DNA of 64,000 nt from Coprinus comatus (taxonomy: Eukaryota; Basidiomycota; Agaricomycetes; Agaricales; Agaricaceae): NCBI GenBank assembly GCA_034638255.1, contig JAWPGT010000066.1, positions 57,602 to 121,601 of the forward strand, in the 5' to 3' direction. Positions within the stretch are counted from its first letter, which is position 1; each line of letters opens with the position of its first letter. Below the pieces are notes generated by a model that worked only from the letters and a program-made list of their open reading frames with translations, made no database searches and had not been told where the DNA came from. The position numbers and the translations under genes are program-made. Of the stretch, positions 38,811 through 49,288 are shown piece by piece.

Positions 38811-39816
38811 CGTCAGTAAAAAGGGCGATTGCATACATGTACATGTAAGGAATGTATATTAATAATATTCAGGTGATGTCATACTTGATGATGAAATGAC
38901 GAGTGTAAGACATCTTTTCATTTACTTGGGACGTACCTGATGAGTGACTCTCGTACCTGCAGTGTAACTGTATGGCAGATGTATACATGTAGTATACATT
39001 TATTTTATGACCATGCATGGTTTATACAAGAAAAGTAAGAGAAATATATGTTTATCACCAAAATTTTAATTGTCTTCTATGTAGTATAGTATTCTGGTGG
39101 GCCTAATACCTGTCCAATACACATTTTGTGATGTATATATACCCAATAACACAAAGGTAAGCTGCATATATGCTATATCATGTAGGTATGATAACAAGGC
39201 CAGATGTTTTATTGAATGACTTTAGTACCTGTACATGGTATTTACATGTTCAAGCAACAGTCTAATATAATGACAATCCTGTTCCAACAGGTTAGATGAT
39301 GGTATGTGTTTTGAAGTGCTCTCATCGCCGTGGACAAGAAAAGCAAACTGTTGACGAGTTCAAACGTTAACTGAAGCTCAATACAACGTCTATGTAGTAT
39401 AGTGGTATATTTTAATCAGAAACTGATGTAAGTAGATAAGAAGTATAGGGTTCAATTCCAGGATGTTGTAAATAAATTATATGTGTGTATATGTATATGC
39501 CCGAGTAAGTACTAAGTATGATGGGTAGAAGAAAAAAACCAACATAAGAAAAAGAAATATGATAAAGTGAAATAAGACAATAGTAATTTCTTTTGTCAGA
39601 ATCATTGATAATCTTAAAATCTATATATTCTGCATGTGTTGCAATATATGAGTTACAAGGTAAACATTTCTAGTGGTACATATATGCTAACCTGAACAGA
39701 GATATTTGAAAATATGCAGCAATACCCGAAAGGTAATAATGGTAAACCTTGTGATACATGGCAAACAAGGTAACTACATGTATTCTACATGTATTAAATC
39801 GCCCTTTTTGCTGACG
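38811..39816. mobile_element. 1-kb terminal-inverted-repeat element inside gene A
   Basis: The left end reads CGTCAGTAAAAAGGGCGATT from 38811. The right end read in reverse reads CGTCAGCAAAAAGGGCGATT from 39816. The similarity continues into ATACATGTA. The interior is AT-rich, non-coding and full of TACATGTA-like palindromes. Reading frame and homology to gene B are interrupted exactly across this interval. A clear target-site duplication is not visible; at most the dinucleotide GA flanks both ends. It is therefore probably a non-autonomous DNA transposon of unknown superfamily. Confidence 0.6.
39388..39465 (+). other. tRNA-like segment with A-box and B-box motifs
   Basis: TAGTATAGTGG at 39395-39405 fits a Pol III A box and GGGTTCAATTCC at 39448-39459 fits a B box, spaced as in a tRNA. 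A 5-bp T stem and a normal anticodon arm cannot be drawn, so it is not a functional tRNA. It could be a tRNA-derived remnant inside the 1-kb element, or chance. A similar CTTCTATGTAGTATAG string occurs at about 39073-39090. Confidence 0.3.
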
Positions 39817-40446
39817 GAACTTGAAGAAGCTGACCCAAGCGTATAATCAGTGGGGTCCACGAGCGTCAAGGTTAAAGGAGACGAAAGCGGGCCGTCAGGC
39901 TCTGATTGGATATTTGGGTGTGGCTCAGCCGTAGCTGAGGAAGGTGAAAATTTTGTTGGCACGGACTCAATTGACCCTTGTACTTTGGATTCAAGATTGT
40001 GAATAAATCTTGGGCGTTTAGAATATGGACTTGATGATGGAGAGCTGAAGCTGTCGGTATTATCAATATCTCTGTTTCTTTTCTCGCCAATTCGCGACCC
40101 CGAAGATGATTGAATTGACTGTTCCAGACAGATATCACCTTCGCACCTCGGTATCCCCTGCTTCTCTGGTCTTGATGTAGGTACTAGGGTTTGACTTTCG
40201 GATTTAATAGATACACACAGTTTGGCAGATGAAAATGGAAGCGTTGGAATCGGAGATCGGTCTAGAGCGCGATTTTTCGCTGAGTAATATCCTTCCCCCT
40301 GAGGTTGATGAGTCTCAGTGAGCTCTTGTAATCGATGAGAGGTGTTACGGATGGATAACTGGGAAGTACGGGCAGGAGGGCCGTCTGGAGTGGTTGGGCG
40401 CGAGTGATCTAAGAGTGGGGTGCAGTCAGAATCGAGATCGATCTCA

Positions 40447-40525
40447 GGATATTGGGATTCCTCATAGTTGTTCTCTGGATATTGGGATTCCTCATAGTCG
40501 TTCTCTGGATATTGAGACTCTGGAT
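40447..40525. repeat. Coding minisatellite in gene A
   Basis: Tandem units of about 30 bp containing GGATATTGGGATTCCTCATA encode the ESQYPEN(N/D)YE repeat on the minus strand. Units differ by single substitutions. Gene B keeps only one or two degenerate units. Confidence 0.8.
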
Positions 40526-40897
40526 ATTGGGATTCATAGTATTCGATTTCTGGGTGTTCTTCATTACCATCCTCTGAATACTCAGGTTGCGGCTCCACCT
40601 TGTCCGATTCTGGGTATTGCTCGTCAGCCTGAGTGGAATTTGCTAAGGCCAACGTCGCTACTGGAAGTTGGACTGGGTGTGTGATTGGCGACATTAGCGA
40701 CTGAAGTGAGAGAAATTGAGATTCAAGATGTTTAAGGTTGGTAGCAAATTGAAGAGCATCAGTTGCTCAAATAGCTAGGAATTTATACAAAATGGAACTC
40801 TCTACAGCTTCTATAATGTGATGTGTGGCAGTGAGTTAGAACAAAAGCATCAAGTGGGAACAATAACAACGGCATCAAGTGAGAACAACACAACGAT

Positions 40898-41191
40898 GGT
40901 GTTGTAGCGATTCGTATTCCAATTGTTGATTACTAACAAGAGTGCGGGATTACTAGTTCGAACATTAGCTTTTGTTATCAGATCCTTATTATTGTTTCGT
41001 TCTCCGCCAAGGCCGCGAAGTGCTTTGGCCCTTTCTATTGTAGTATAGAATATAAGTAGTGATAGATTGTAGTGTTTGGGCGGTCTTCGCCTCCCTGCGT
41101 ATAGTTGTGCTTGTTCATTTGAACGCGTGTGATTATTTCGTGAAGATTCTTTGTTTTTATCCTTAATCTGTAATCAAATCGTTACAGGTGT
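40898..41191. mobile_element. Solo LTR with 5-bp target-site duplication
   Basis: A 284-bp sequence (40903-41186) begins TGTAGCGATT and ends AATCGTTACA, an imperfect inverted TG...CA terminus typical of LTRs. It is flanked on both sides by the identical pentamer GGTGT (40898-40902 and 41187-41191). An internal TATA-like run (TATAGAATATAAG) lies near 41043. No internal retrotransposon sequence or second LTR is next to it, so it is a solo LTR left by recombination. It sits between the duplicated genes A and B. Confidence 0.85.
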
Positions 41192-41961
41192 GCCACTGCG
41201 CCATGCTTGATAAGCAGCGACAGCGGTCCAAGGATAGTGAACAACAGCTCAGTCACATTGTTCCTTTAAGAGAAAGTCGACACTGTTTTCAGATAAGTTC
41301 TCGCCACAGTACGATATAACAACAGTCATAAGACTCCACAAAATCATTATTTTTCAATTCATTTCTTTATTTGCACGGAATGGAAGGTTTCCGCTTATAC
41401 ATGAAGTTGTTCAGCGTCCATTGCTGTCCTTTTGTGACTTCCTAAGCTGTTATAATTCTATGATGATCTGAGTGTACAATGTAGATTTTGTAACGATTAA
41501 AACAATTACAACACTCCAGGTATGTTCCCAAAATTGTTTTTTTCTGTTCGTAAATCGAAATACGGGTCCATGAAATGCGTGAACACTTTTGAACATATTC
41601 TTGTTCGGCGAATTTAATTCTGTTTATTAATATGTAAAGCGTACTATTAGTTCATTGTAGTCTGTAGAGAGATGGAATAGTTGGAGATTTGGTGCAGGGT
41701 GCCGGGTGGTGCGTCAAGGGATAAGGGTGAAGGCTCACTCTCCGATGCACCTCACTCAGTCTTATATTTATAAGCTATGCAAAGGAGACCTAGTGTAATC
41801 ATGTTTCGAAACGTTAATATACAGTTACAGTGTACTACTAGTAACTACGCAATGGTAAGAACTATCTCAACAGAGCTTGAATAGAGTTTTCGAGTCCTTT
41901 AGCAGCCGTCATATCCCAACTTCGCCCAGTGTGTGAGTAGTAAGTACCCTTGCTGGCATGA

Positions 41962-42679
41962 CTAGGTTTGAGGTTGTAGTATTAAAGGCGTCGAGGGACT
42001 GCTTCCATCCTTAATAGCACCGCATTGGGAAGGCTCGGGTTGGATGTTATCGTTGTCAACGCTGAAGGTACTACTCGTCACATGTAGTGTAGTGTGAGAA
42101 CTCGAAGGAACTGTCCCAAGCATATGATCAGCCTTGGAGTCCACTAATGCCAAACGAGCAGGTGATGGGCTGTCAGGCTCAGGTTCACCTTCGTCTAGTA
42201 TGGCCCGCTCTTCTGATCCTGGTGTCTGAGGTACTGGAGTTTGACTAAGTTGGGTTTCACGTGAAAATGAAAGTAGTGAAAGTGCAGGTCGGCCTGAAGC
42301 TGGTGGAGCATCATGGTGGCGAGTTTTCGCTAAATGATGTCCTACTTCCGCAGCTGGGGGCTGATGGGTTGCGGTGAACTCTTGTGATCGATTAGGGGTG
42401 CTGTAGACCGGTAATTTGGAGGCATGATTTGAGTGCCATCCAGAGTGATTGGGCAGTCTATACAGTTGGAAGAGTTGTTGGGACCGTTCTGTGATATTGG
42501 GATTTTTCATAGTCGTCTTCCGCTGAATAGTATTGGGACTCATTATCATCCTCTTCCTTTGGATATTCATGCTGCGACTCCAAGCTGCCGGAGCCTAGGT
42601 ATTGCCCGTCAGTCTTAGTGGACTCTACTGAGGCTGATGTCGCTACTGGAAGTTGGACTGGGGGTGGGATTGGCAACAT
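41962..42679 (-). pseudogene. Low-complexity gene B, frameshifted paralogue of gene A
   Basis: It starts at 42679 with MLPIPPPVQLPVATSASVE, clearly related to MSPITHPVQLPVATLALAN of gene A, followed by ESQ/EKSQY repeats. The frame ends at a stop at 42458, but the homologous continuation runs on in another frame (SNHASKLPVYSTPNRSQEF and QEFTATHQPP) to 41962, so a frameshift lies around 42470-42500. Compared with A, B lacks about 70 internal residues that include the KRPRF region. In B the SSSHTTLHVTSS segment is continuous where the 1-kb element interrupts A, which shows the empty-site structure. Function unknown; likely a pseudogene. Confidence 0.6.
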
Positions 42680-43574
42680 ATAAGTAACTGATGATAATAT
42701 TCAATGCGTGTGAGGTAGGTAGCAGATTGAAGAACATCAGTCACTCAAATACCTAAGAATTTATATAAAATGGAACTCTCTACATGATGTGTGGTAGAAC
42801 AGTAACATCAAGTGAGGGAAACAGAATAGCTGGGCGCTATTGTGTTGTATCCCGCGGACCCTGTTCTCAGTTACTTCTCATCACCACCTGAGCATGATAG
42901 CAATTAAAATAGTCATGAAATTACTCCACAAAAAAATCAAATCATTTTTCGTTTAATTATTGGCATTGAATGGAAACAATAAGAAGGTTATTTCTGGGTT
43001 ATTCTGCTCCTTTCTTATTACAAATGAATTTGTATTTTGCAACCGGTTTTATCCGTTCATAAATTGAAGCATTCAAAATTCAAACCAAAGTTTGGATTTC
43101 CGCTTTCAATCTTGGATGGTAACTAAAGCCCCCCTGCTACCGTCTACAATTGACAGAAGGAGCATTAATCACCGGAGATCCAAAATTGAAGGACTCGGAG
43201 AGGACTCAAGTGAGACTTTTGAAAAGGTTCTGGATTAATCCACAAGGTCCTGTGGCGAAAAAGACAAGACAACAGCTATCATATCTGAGCAAAATTTCAC
43301 CAGAGCTCCCAGTAAATAACTACTTTTTGTTCTTTCCCCCACACAATCCGGAAAAACCGAGGCTTCTCTTATTGCAGTACCTGTCAAATGTAAATCGGAC
43401 ATAGCAGCAAAACTTTCATCTGTATTTTCTGAGATCCCTTAGAATTCAGTTTTCAACTACTTTCATGTGCAACACATGCCATAAAAAATGAGTGACCCTT
43501 GTCGAATGTTCACTTAAGGTGTAAGATATTAATTCACTGATTGTCGGAACAGACACTCTGACTTTCGATTGCAG
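42680..43574. other. Intergenic, nothing firm
   Basis: The stretch next to gene B repeats the promoter-like sequence found upstream of gene A (AATTTATAYAAAATGGAACTC in both), so it belongs to the duplicated unit. An open frame at 43150-43404 (+, no ATG start) could be the preceding exon of the FunK1-like remnant, but I recognise nothing in it. Confidence 0.4.
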
Positions 43575-43941
43575 ATTACTATTGAAGGTGAAGAAATGAC
43601 ACTGTGGTACTATACCCGCTCCCATTCATGCAACTCAAAGTCTTTCAACTTTGTAGCAGTAAGTCTGTATTTCAAGATGATTTTCTTTGAAGCTGACAAC
43701 GTCGCTAAGGGGTATTCTAGTCCACGTTTACAGTTGCATACAATTCAATCCTAAACATATACATGTTAGCTGCCAGTCTAAAGCTCAAAATTTTGCGTTT
43801 TTTGAGTTTTTGAGTGCTTCCGAGAAGGTCAACGTGTGCGGATTAGAGCGAATTGTGTTATATCACTCAGAGTATATCAGTTCCGTTTCGCAGTTCCACC
43901 GATTTCAGTCAGTAAATGACCCCACATTTCAACATAGAAAA
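43575..43941 (+). pseudogene. FunK1-like (fungal-type kinase) N-terminal remnant
   Basis: Exon 43575-43658 has good splice ends and encodes ITIEGEEMTLWYYTRSHS then FNFVA, which resembles the N-terminal region of Agaricomycete FunK1-type proteins (typically MTLWYFSRSHS...FNFI). Downstream pieces FFEFLSASEK (about 43798-43827) and DPTFQHRK (43918-43941) fit the next conserved blocks but end at a stop. No kinase catalytic motifs follow. It is a fragment or a badly decayed copy. Confidence 0.4.
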
Positions 43942-44818
43942 TGAGTGTCATGAATTGGTCGTGAATATGTAATCATATACATACTACCTTTTGGAACTCA
44001 GAGTTGACGAATCACATTGGTTACCGACTCTGACCCTGTCTATGTCCAGACCGTAGGTCCTTTTATCCCACGCAATTCCCTGGAATATTAGTAAACTGGG
44101 AGAAAGTACTACTACTACCATAATAACTCGATCTTGTATGCATCTTCAAATATCTCTGTAATTGTTGATAATGATATAAACCTGGTATGACAGTTCGGAT
44201 GCAACGTTCATTGGATACTAAATGGCATGGTTTCCTTTTCTACAAGTTCCTATGCAGGTCATTACGGTGGAGCATCACCCATATATCGTACCGTATGTAC
44301 AGTGCGCCACACTCGAGAAGTAAACTCATATTGGCTCACGAGTCCAGATAGTGAAATTGTGCACGGACCCGCTTCACTCCAGTGGCCTGGGAAAGTAGAT
44401 GAACTCTAATTCTTCCCTCATTTTGTGGAGTCAATTTAAAGGTTGTGATCCCTGAATATTTTTTGTGTCTGACTTAGGACTCGTTCCACTCCCATCAAAT
44501 CGTGATCTTGACAGATCCAGTATTTGCAACAAAATTACAGATTTATAGCAGACCGATATGGTATACTGTATTCCAAAGAAGGCAATTGTCTTAGATTTAA
44601 TGGCTTACCTACTCCCCCTTTCTAAAGTCACTGTATATATTCTCGACACCGTGGGGAATCCCTCACGAAAAGTCTTACCTCCGAACCACAACATCCCTGC
44701 CAAACATGACATTCTCCTTCGCTCTTGGTTCAAGTAACATCACCTCCGCCATGCTCGCAGAGTCCGACCGGTACCCCGCCGAGCACCCCAAACCTCCCTA
44801 ATATCACGCATCACGCAC

Positions 44819-45097
44819 ATGGGGTCCGGATCGAGTCCGTCGGCAAGACAGAGGGAGCAGCAGGAAAATGCCCGGGCCTTGTTCGAGGTCGAATCAAACG
44901 TATGTCTTGACGACTACGAAGAAACTCAGGATTACTGCGATGTAATCCTACCAGCTCTGCCTTATAAGGAGCTGAAGAGGACGCCGTTGAAACGACAACG
45001 TCCCGTTACTTCGTCGTCGTCGCCGTCTGCGACTGACCGAGTTAGCGGTGTGGTTAGGAGCTTGAGGAGGAAGTTGTCTTTATGTGGCCGTCATTGA
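44819..45097 (+). CDS. Possible small protein, 92 residues
   Basis: ATG-started frame (MGSGSSPSARQREQQENAR) ending RSLRRKLSLCGRH. Composition is balanced and locally GC-richer than the surroundings, suggesting real coding sequence. It has an acidic middle (CLDDYEETQDYCDVILP) and a basic C-terminus. No family recognised; no intron seen. An overlapping frame at 44725-44910 is less plausible. Confidence 0.3.
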   Translation: MGSGSSPSARQREQQENARALFEVESNVCLDDYEETQDYCDVILPALPYKELKRTPLKRQRPVTSSSSPSATDRVSGVVRSLRRKLSLCGRH

Positions 45098-46195
45098 AGA
45101 ATCCTTTATTTTTCGGTTTGTTGCTCAAAAACATATCAAATTTGCATTCATGCTGACGCTTTTGTATCAGGATCCTTTCGCATCTTCTTCATTTCTTTTT
45201 ATCATTTCTTAATTTATTATTTCATTTCATTGGCATCCTGATTCTTTGTATCATCACACTTTTTTTTATGTTATCATCATCAGTCGTCGTATTTTATTTG
45301 TATTCTTTCTCATTACACTGTATCATCATCATCTCAAACTCTAGTGCTTAATAATAAGAAACTCGGTCTCTTTTTCCTATTGTCTAAACTGCAATTGTTT
45401 ACAAGAAATCGCACGTACAAATGTCAAACGGGAATAGATAACATCGACATTCACATAATAGCAATATTTCCACATACCCGTTTTTTTTTTTCTTTTTCAG
45501 ATTGAATTCAAATTTTTAATCTGGGACCTCTCCCAATCTCAGGAGCTGCACAGGTACCAACTCAACTTCTCCATCAACTAGGCGAAATCAAACTATATTC
45601 TTAATCAATTCCCAATTAATCAAACACGCCTTTGCCATCTATCGTAATTGATTAATTTCCAAGTGGCCATACATAGAAAGGTAATTTTCCACCATTGCCA
45701 AAGAAAAAATATTTGCTCTCTTAATAGGAAACACCTTTCAGTACAAGTCTATTTTGCTCAACGGAAATGAAAAGATGCACAACAGTGCAAAGCTCGGTTC
45801 TTTTAGATGTCAGTTCGTTCATCCTCATCGACATCCTTCGCCGGATCATACAATAAAGAACTCACCCGCGAGGAGGGTCAAGCCCTGACCAGGTGTTGGG
45901 TAGTAACCGGGGTCGAATGTTGTACAAGTCCATTGAAGGGTTAGGTCTAAGAGAAGAATGAATTGTACAACTGCGTGATGTTATTACTTTTGAAATTAAC
46001 TTCAATGCAGTGTAGGAGTACTACCTTGAGATATAAAATGATCGTGATGCAGTTTATTTTCCAGGAAAACAAGTAATTTGAATCCCCATATAAAGAAAGA
46101 TAGATTGACGAAAAACAAAATAATTCCAAAAATCCCAAAAAAAAAAGAAAAGAAAAGAAAAACAATGTAAATAGTATCAATAGTAATTACTTAGA
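45098..46195. other. Intergenic, simple-sequence rich
   Basis: T-rich with ATCATC repeats near 45270-45330 and poly-A/T near 45480 and 46140. It contains the 3' flank of the membrane-protein gene ending at 46196. No gene seen. Confidence 0.55.
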
Positions 46196-47684
46196 CTAGA
46201 AGTATCCAGGTGGTGGCTTCGAACGTCCACCTTCTTCTTCGATCCTGTTCACAACCACTCCTGTACCTCGTCCCTTCCCTTGTAATCTCGACCTTGTATT
46301 ATTGCTATTAGATGACTCTAGTTGTACTCGCATCTGACCATAACTTGATTGTGAAAAACTCCCATTATGTTGCTGCGTACCACCACTACTACCAGCGACA
46401 CCTACCCCACCTACAGATTTATCACTAGCATATGATAATCTCGTACTTATAACATCAGAAAGAGGTGTATAAAATCCTAATTCAGTTGACTGGAGTGAAG
46501 CAGGAGAAGCACCCAGAGGCGTCTTAGATTCACCAATAGAACCTCCAAGCATAGATTTCTCTGTGATAGTGGAAAGAGAAGTTGGGGCATATCGATCAGA
46601 CATCCGATATGGAACTTGTTGTGTAGATGGGATGAATCCTGGAAAACCTGGGTTGAAATCTTGAGGTGGGTGGTTTCTACCATTATAATATGTAGTGTTC
46701 GTGATTGGATCGTTAGGAGATGATGGTATTTGAACGTTAGGTCCGGACCAGGATGGGTTGTTTATGTTGTATGAGTTTGGGTCAAGTACGTGTGGGGTTT
46801 GGGTTTGGTTTGGAGAGAGAGGTCCTGTTGGAGGTCTTTGAGATAAGGGAGTTGCTCCAGAGGCTGTGGTCCAAGCTTCGGAAGGTGGGCGCTTTCTTCT
46901 GCTTCTCAAGCAAAACCATATTGCGAGCGTGATTATAGAGAGACCGAGAGCACCGAGTACAATCCCTAAAGCAATGGGGAGGGCGTTGGTATGGGATGAG
47001 GTATTACTTGTGGCCGTTGCATCGGCAATATTTCTAGTGGATGTAGAAGAAGAGTTAGATGTATCTGGTGAGATTGAAGATGTTGTTGAAGGTGTTTGCA
47101 AAGGAACAGAAGATGTTGGTGAATCGAGAACAGTGTAACTAGCTTTGAGCGTCGGTATAGTCGAAAGGAGGTATTCTCAAAGGAGTTGGTCACTCACATA
47201 ATCATGTCTACAATGGCGTATGCTTCATTTGCTCCTTTCGTTATGCGTAAAGTATGGGTCGTGTTCAGTAGGTTTTGTGTTTGCCAGACCACTGAGCTGG
47301 CAATAGTCTCCGATCCATTTCCTTGATCTGGTCGACTATGGTCTTGTAAGTCTAAGAGTACAGGTTGCTGGTTATCCAATTGTAATAGAGAGGTGACTCT
47401 ATATGGCCAACGCGGTGACATAAAGTAAACAGCGGTACCTATACGTAGACATGAAATTTTCAATCATAAACAGACAGATAATTCAACTAACCAGTAAAAG
47501 TCAGAGTGGCAGCAGCCGTAGGATCATCTGTGAGCATGTGGCGTCTCCCTGCATTCAGGTCTGTCTCAGCCGACAAAGACCAAGTACCAGTATATTGAAT
47601 AGCCGGGTTGTTGTCATCGATCGTGATATTACGCTGCGCTATGATGAGAGGTGGAAAGAAAAAAAGGAGGACATAAAAGAACAT
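46196..47684 (-). CDS. Single-pass membrane protein, cluster member 1
   Basis: Exons 47684-47492, 47438-47198 and 47138-46196; 458 residues. The start is the ATG at 47684, giving signal peptide MFFYVLLFFFPPLIIAQ. The ectodomain begins RNITIDDNNPAIQYTGTW and contains TAVYFMSPRWPY and a closing AYAIVDMI; this order of strands suggests a galactose-binding-like jelly roll, an inference from the family. A Ser/Thr stalk follows, then membrane segment LGIVLGALGLSIITLAIWF, then LRSRRKRPP, and a 230-residue disordered tail ending KPPPGYF, so a PPxY motif is at the extreme C-terminus. Intron phases and the 241-nt middle exon are shared with its neighbours. Role unknown. Confidence 0.88.
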
Positions 47685-48130
47685 GCTCAAAGTTGCACTT
47701 AATGCACTATGGTCATTGGAGGGTTAAAAAAACCTACCTCACACATCAACGGCATTAGTGTGCCTTACGTACTTCCATGAGGCACGGACCACATCAGGTA
47801 TTAAGAGTCGGCGTTTTGCAAGTGTTTTAAATTCACTCAGGCAGAACGTGTCCAGGTTGAGTTCTCGAAGCACCATCGGTGTTGATCATATGTTTAAGTT
47901 GATCATTACATGTGTATTCCGTTGAATTGATCATTTGATGGTTTTGACAATGTGAGGGTTACACGATTACAGAGCCAGAAATAAAGATACTGCCAGCATA
48001 ATATATATTGATATGCCATATCATACCAGCCAACATCACAACATAATAATTAATTACACTCGAGTATGTACTGTAACTACGTCAAGAACATGATATTCAT
48101 TTTTCACAAAGGTTAACCGTTAAATGCGGT
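47685..48130. other. Spacer between cluster members 1 and 2
   Basis: Promoter-sized spacer with several TTGATCAT repeats at about 47883-47945. No gene seen. Confidence 0.5.
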
Positions 48131-49288
48131 TCAAATGGCGGGATACCGTCCCGACCTGCCATCTTGACTCTGATTAGGGTTTCCATATGGCCCGTTAGCA
48201 GAGAGATATCCTGCATCGTGAACATTCTGCGATGGCGCAAGAAATCCAGGAATGTTTTGGGCGGAATCCGCAGGATGATAACTCAAGATTCGAGAGTTAT
48301 TTGCACTGGTACCAATCCCAGTCATGTTCGGGACCCCAGGGCCCCCAACCGAGGATGTAGACCAAGCAGGCTCTCCCGGCTGGCTCTCGGGGCGACTACG
48401 GACAATAGATGGTAAGGGAGGTATAGGAGATGAATGCGGCACTCCTGATGGTTGGCCTGCAACTGGGCTGGTGGCCACGGAAGCTGCATCGTTGGGCCAT
48501 TTGTTATCGTGAAGCGAATACCGGCGAGTGCTACGGACACTGCCATTGGTTGGTTTGTTGCGGCGTCTAAGGCAAATGAACAGGATGAGCACGATGACGA
48601 TGAGAGCCAAAACGCCAAGCACAGTCCCCAATGCAATGAGAACAGCCTGACGTGAGTTGTCGGAAGAACTAGTCGTTGAAGATGTTGATGACGAAGTACT
48701 ATCTCCCGGCTCAAGAATGGTATATCTAGTAAAAAAACATTCAGCATCCAAAAGAAAGAATATACAGCATAAAACGTACGTGATTCCATCGACTATCGCA
48801 AATTGTTGCGCCCTTCCAACTGATATGCGCAGAGAATGTGTGGTATTTGATAAATTCTCAGCACTCCACACAACAAGAGGACCGATACTCTCCGGGCCTC
48901 CTCCTGTGTCTGGGATGCTGTAATCCGTTAGGTCAACGGTGAGTGTTGGTCGCGAGTCCAATGTCAGCGCTGTCGAAACGGGATATGGCCACAAGGGAGA
49001 CAGGAAGTATACAGCAACGCCTATAAGAAGTAACTTGTCAAACCTCCGACATTATGGTACGATGTACTGTATGAACATACCAGTAAAGTTGAACGTAGCG
49101 AACGATGTTGGATTCGACGTTAATACATGTGATCGCCCATAGTTAAGATCTGTTTCTGTTGAGCGTCCCCAGTCACCACTGTATTGGATTTGGGAGTCAT
49201 TGTCGTCTACGGTCACGTTCCGCCTACAGTGCGCATGTAGAACAAGTTGATTGAACAGAAGGGCAAAAAGAGGTATCCGGAAAAACAT
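48131..49288 (-). CDS. Single-pass membrane protein, cluster member 2
   Basis: Exons 49288-49081, 49020-48780 (241 nt) and 48725-48131; 347 residues. Signal peptide MFFRIPLFALLFNQLVLHAH is followed by RRNVTVDDNDSQIQYSGDW. VAVYFLSPLWPY and QQFAIVDGITYTILE close the ectodomain. The stalk is a short Ser/Thr run. The membrane segment is LGTVLGVLALIVIVLILFI, followed by LRRRNK. The cytosolic tail is Ser/Pro-rich and ends GRYPAI; unlike its neighbours it has no PPxY motif. A TATA-like run lies about 45 bp before the ATG. Same family and same splice phases as the other members. Confidence 0.88.

Larger units (their letters stand above)
38529..40694 (-). pseudogene. Low-complexity gene A, split by an inverted-repeat element
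   Basis: Unknown protein. The first part (40694-39774) encodes 306 residues. It starts MSPITHPVQLPVATLA, continues with tandem ESQYPE(N/D)YE repeats and then a Ser/Pro-rich stretch with KRPRF, which might be a nuclear signal. It runs into element sequence and stops (GDLIHVEYM). The homologous continuation resumes at 38810 and ends at 38529 (SQTTHVTSTSNPDSADN, ending AFVERE). A second, shorter copy lies at 41962-42679, and the 5' and 3' flanks of the two copies also resemble each other. Whether the first part is still expressed as a truncated protein cannot be told. No domain is recognised. Confidence 0.5.

Noticed and set aside
39388..39465. Functional tRNA gene
   Set aside because: A and B boxes are present, but the T stem and anticodon arm do not pair; kept only as a tRNA-like segment.
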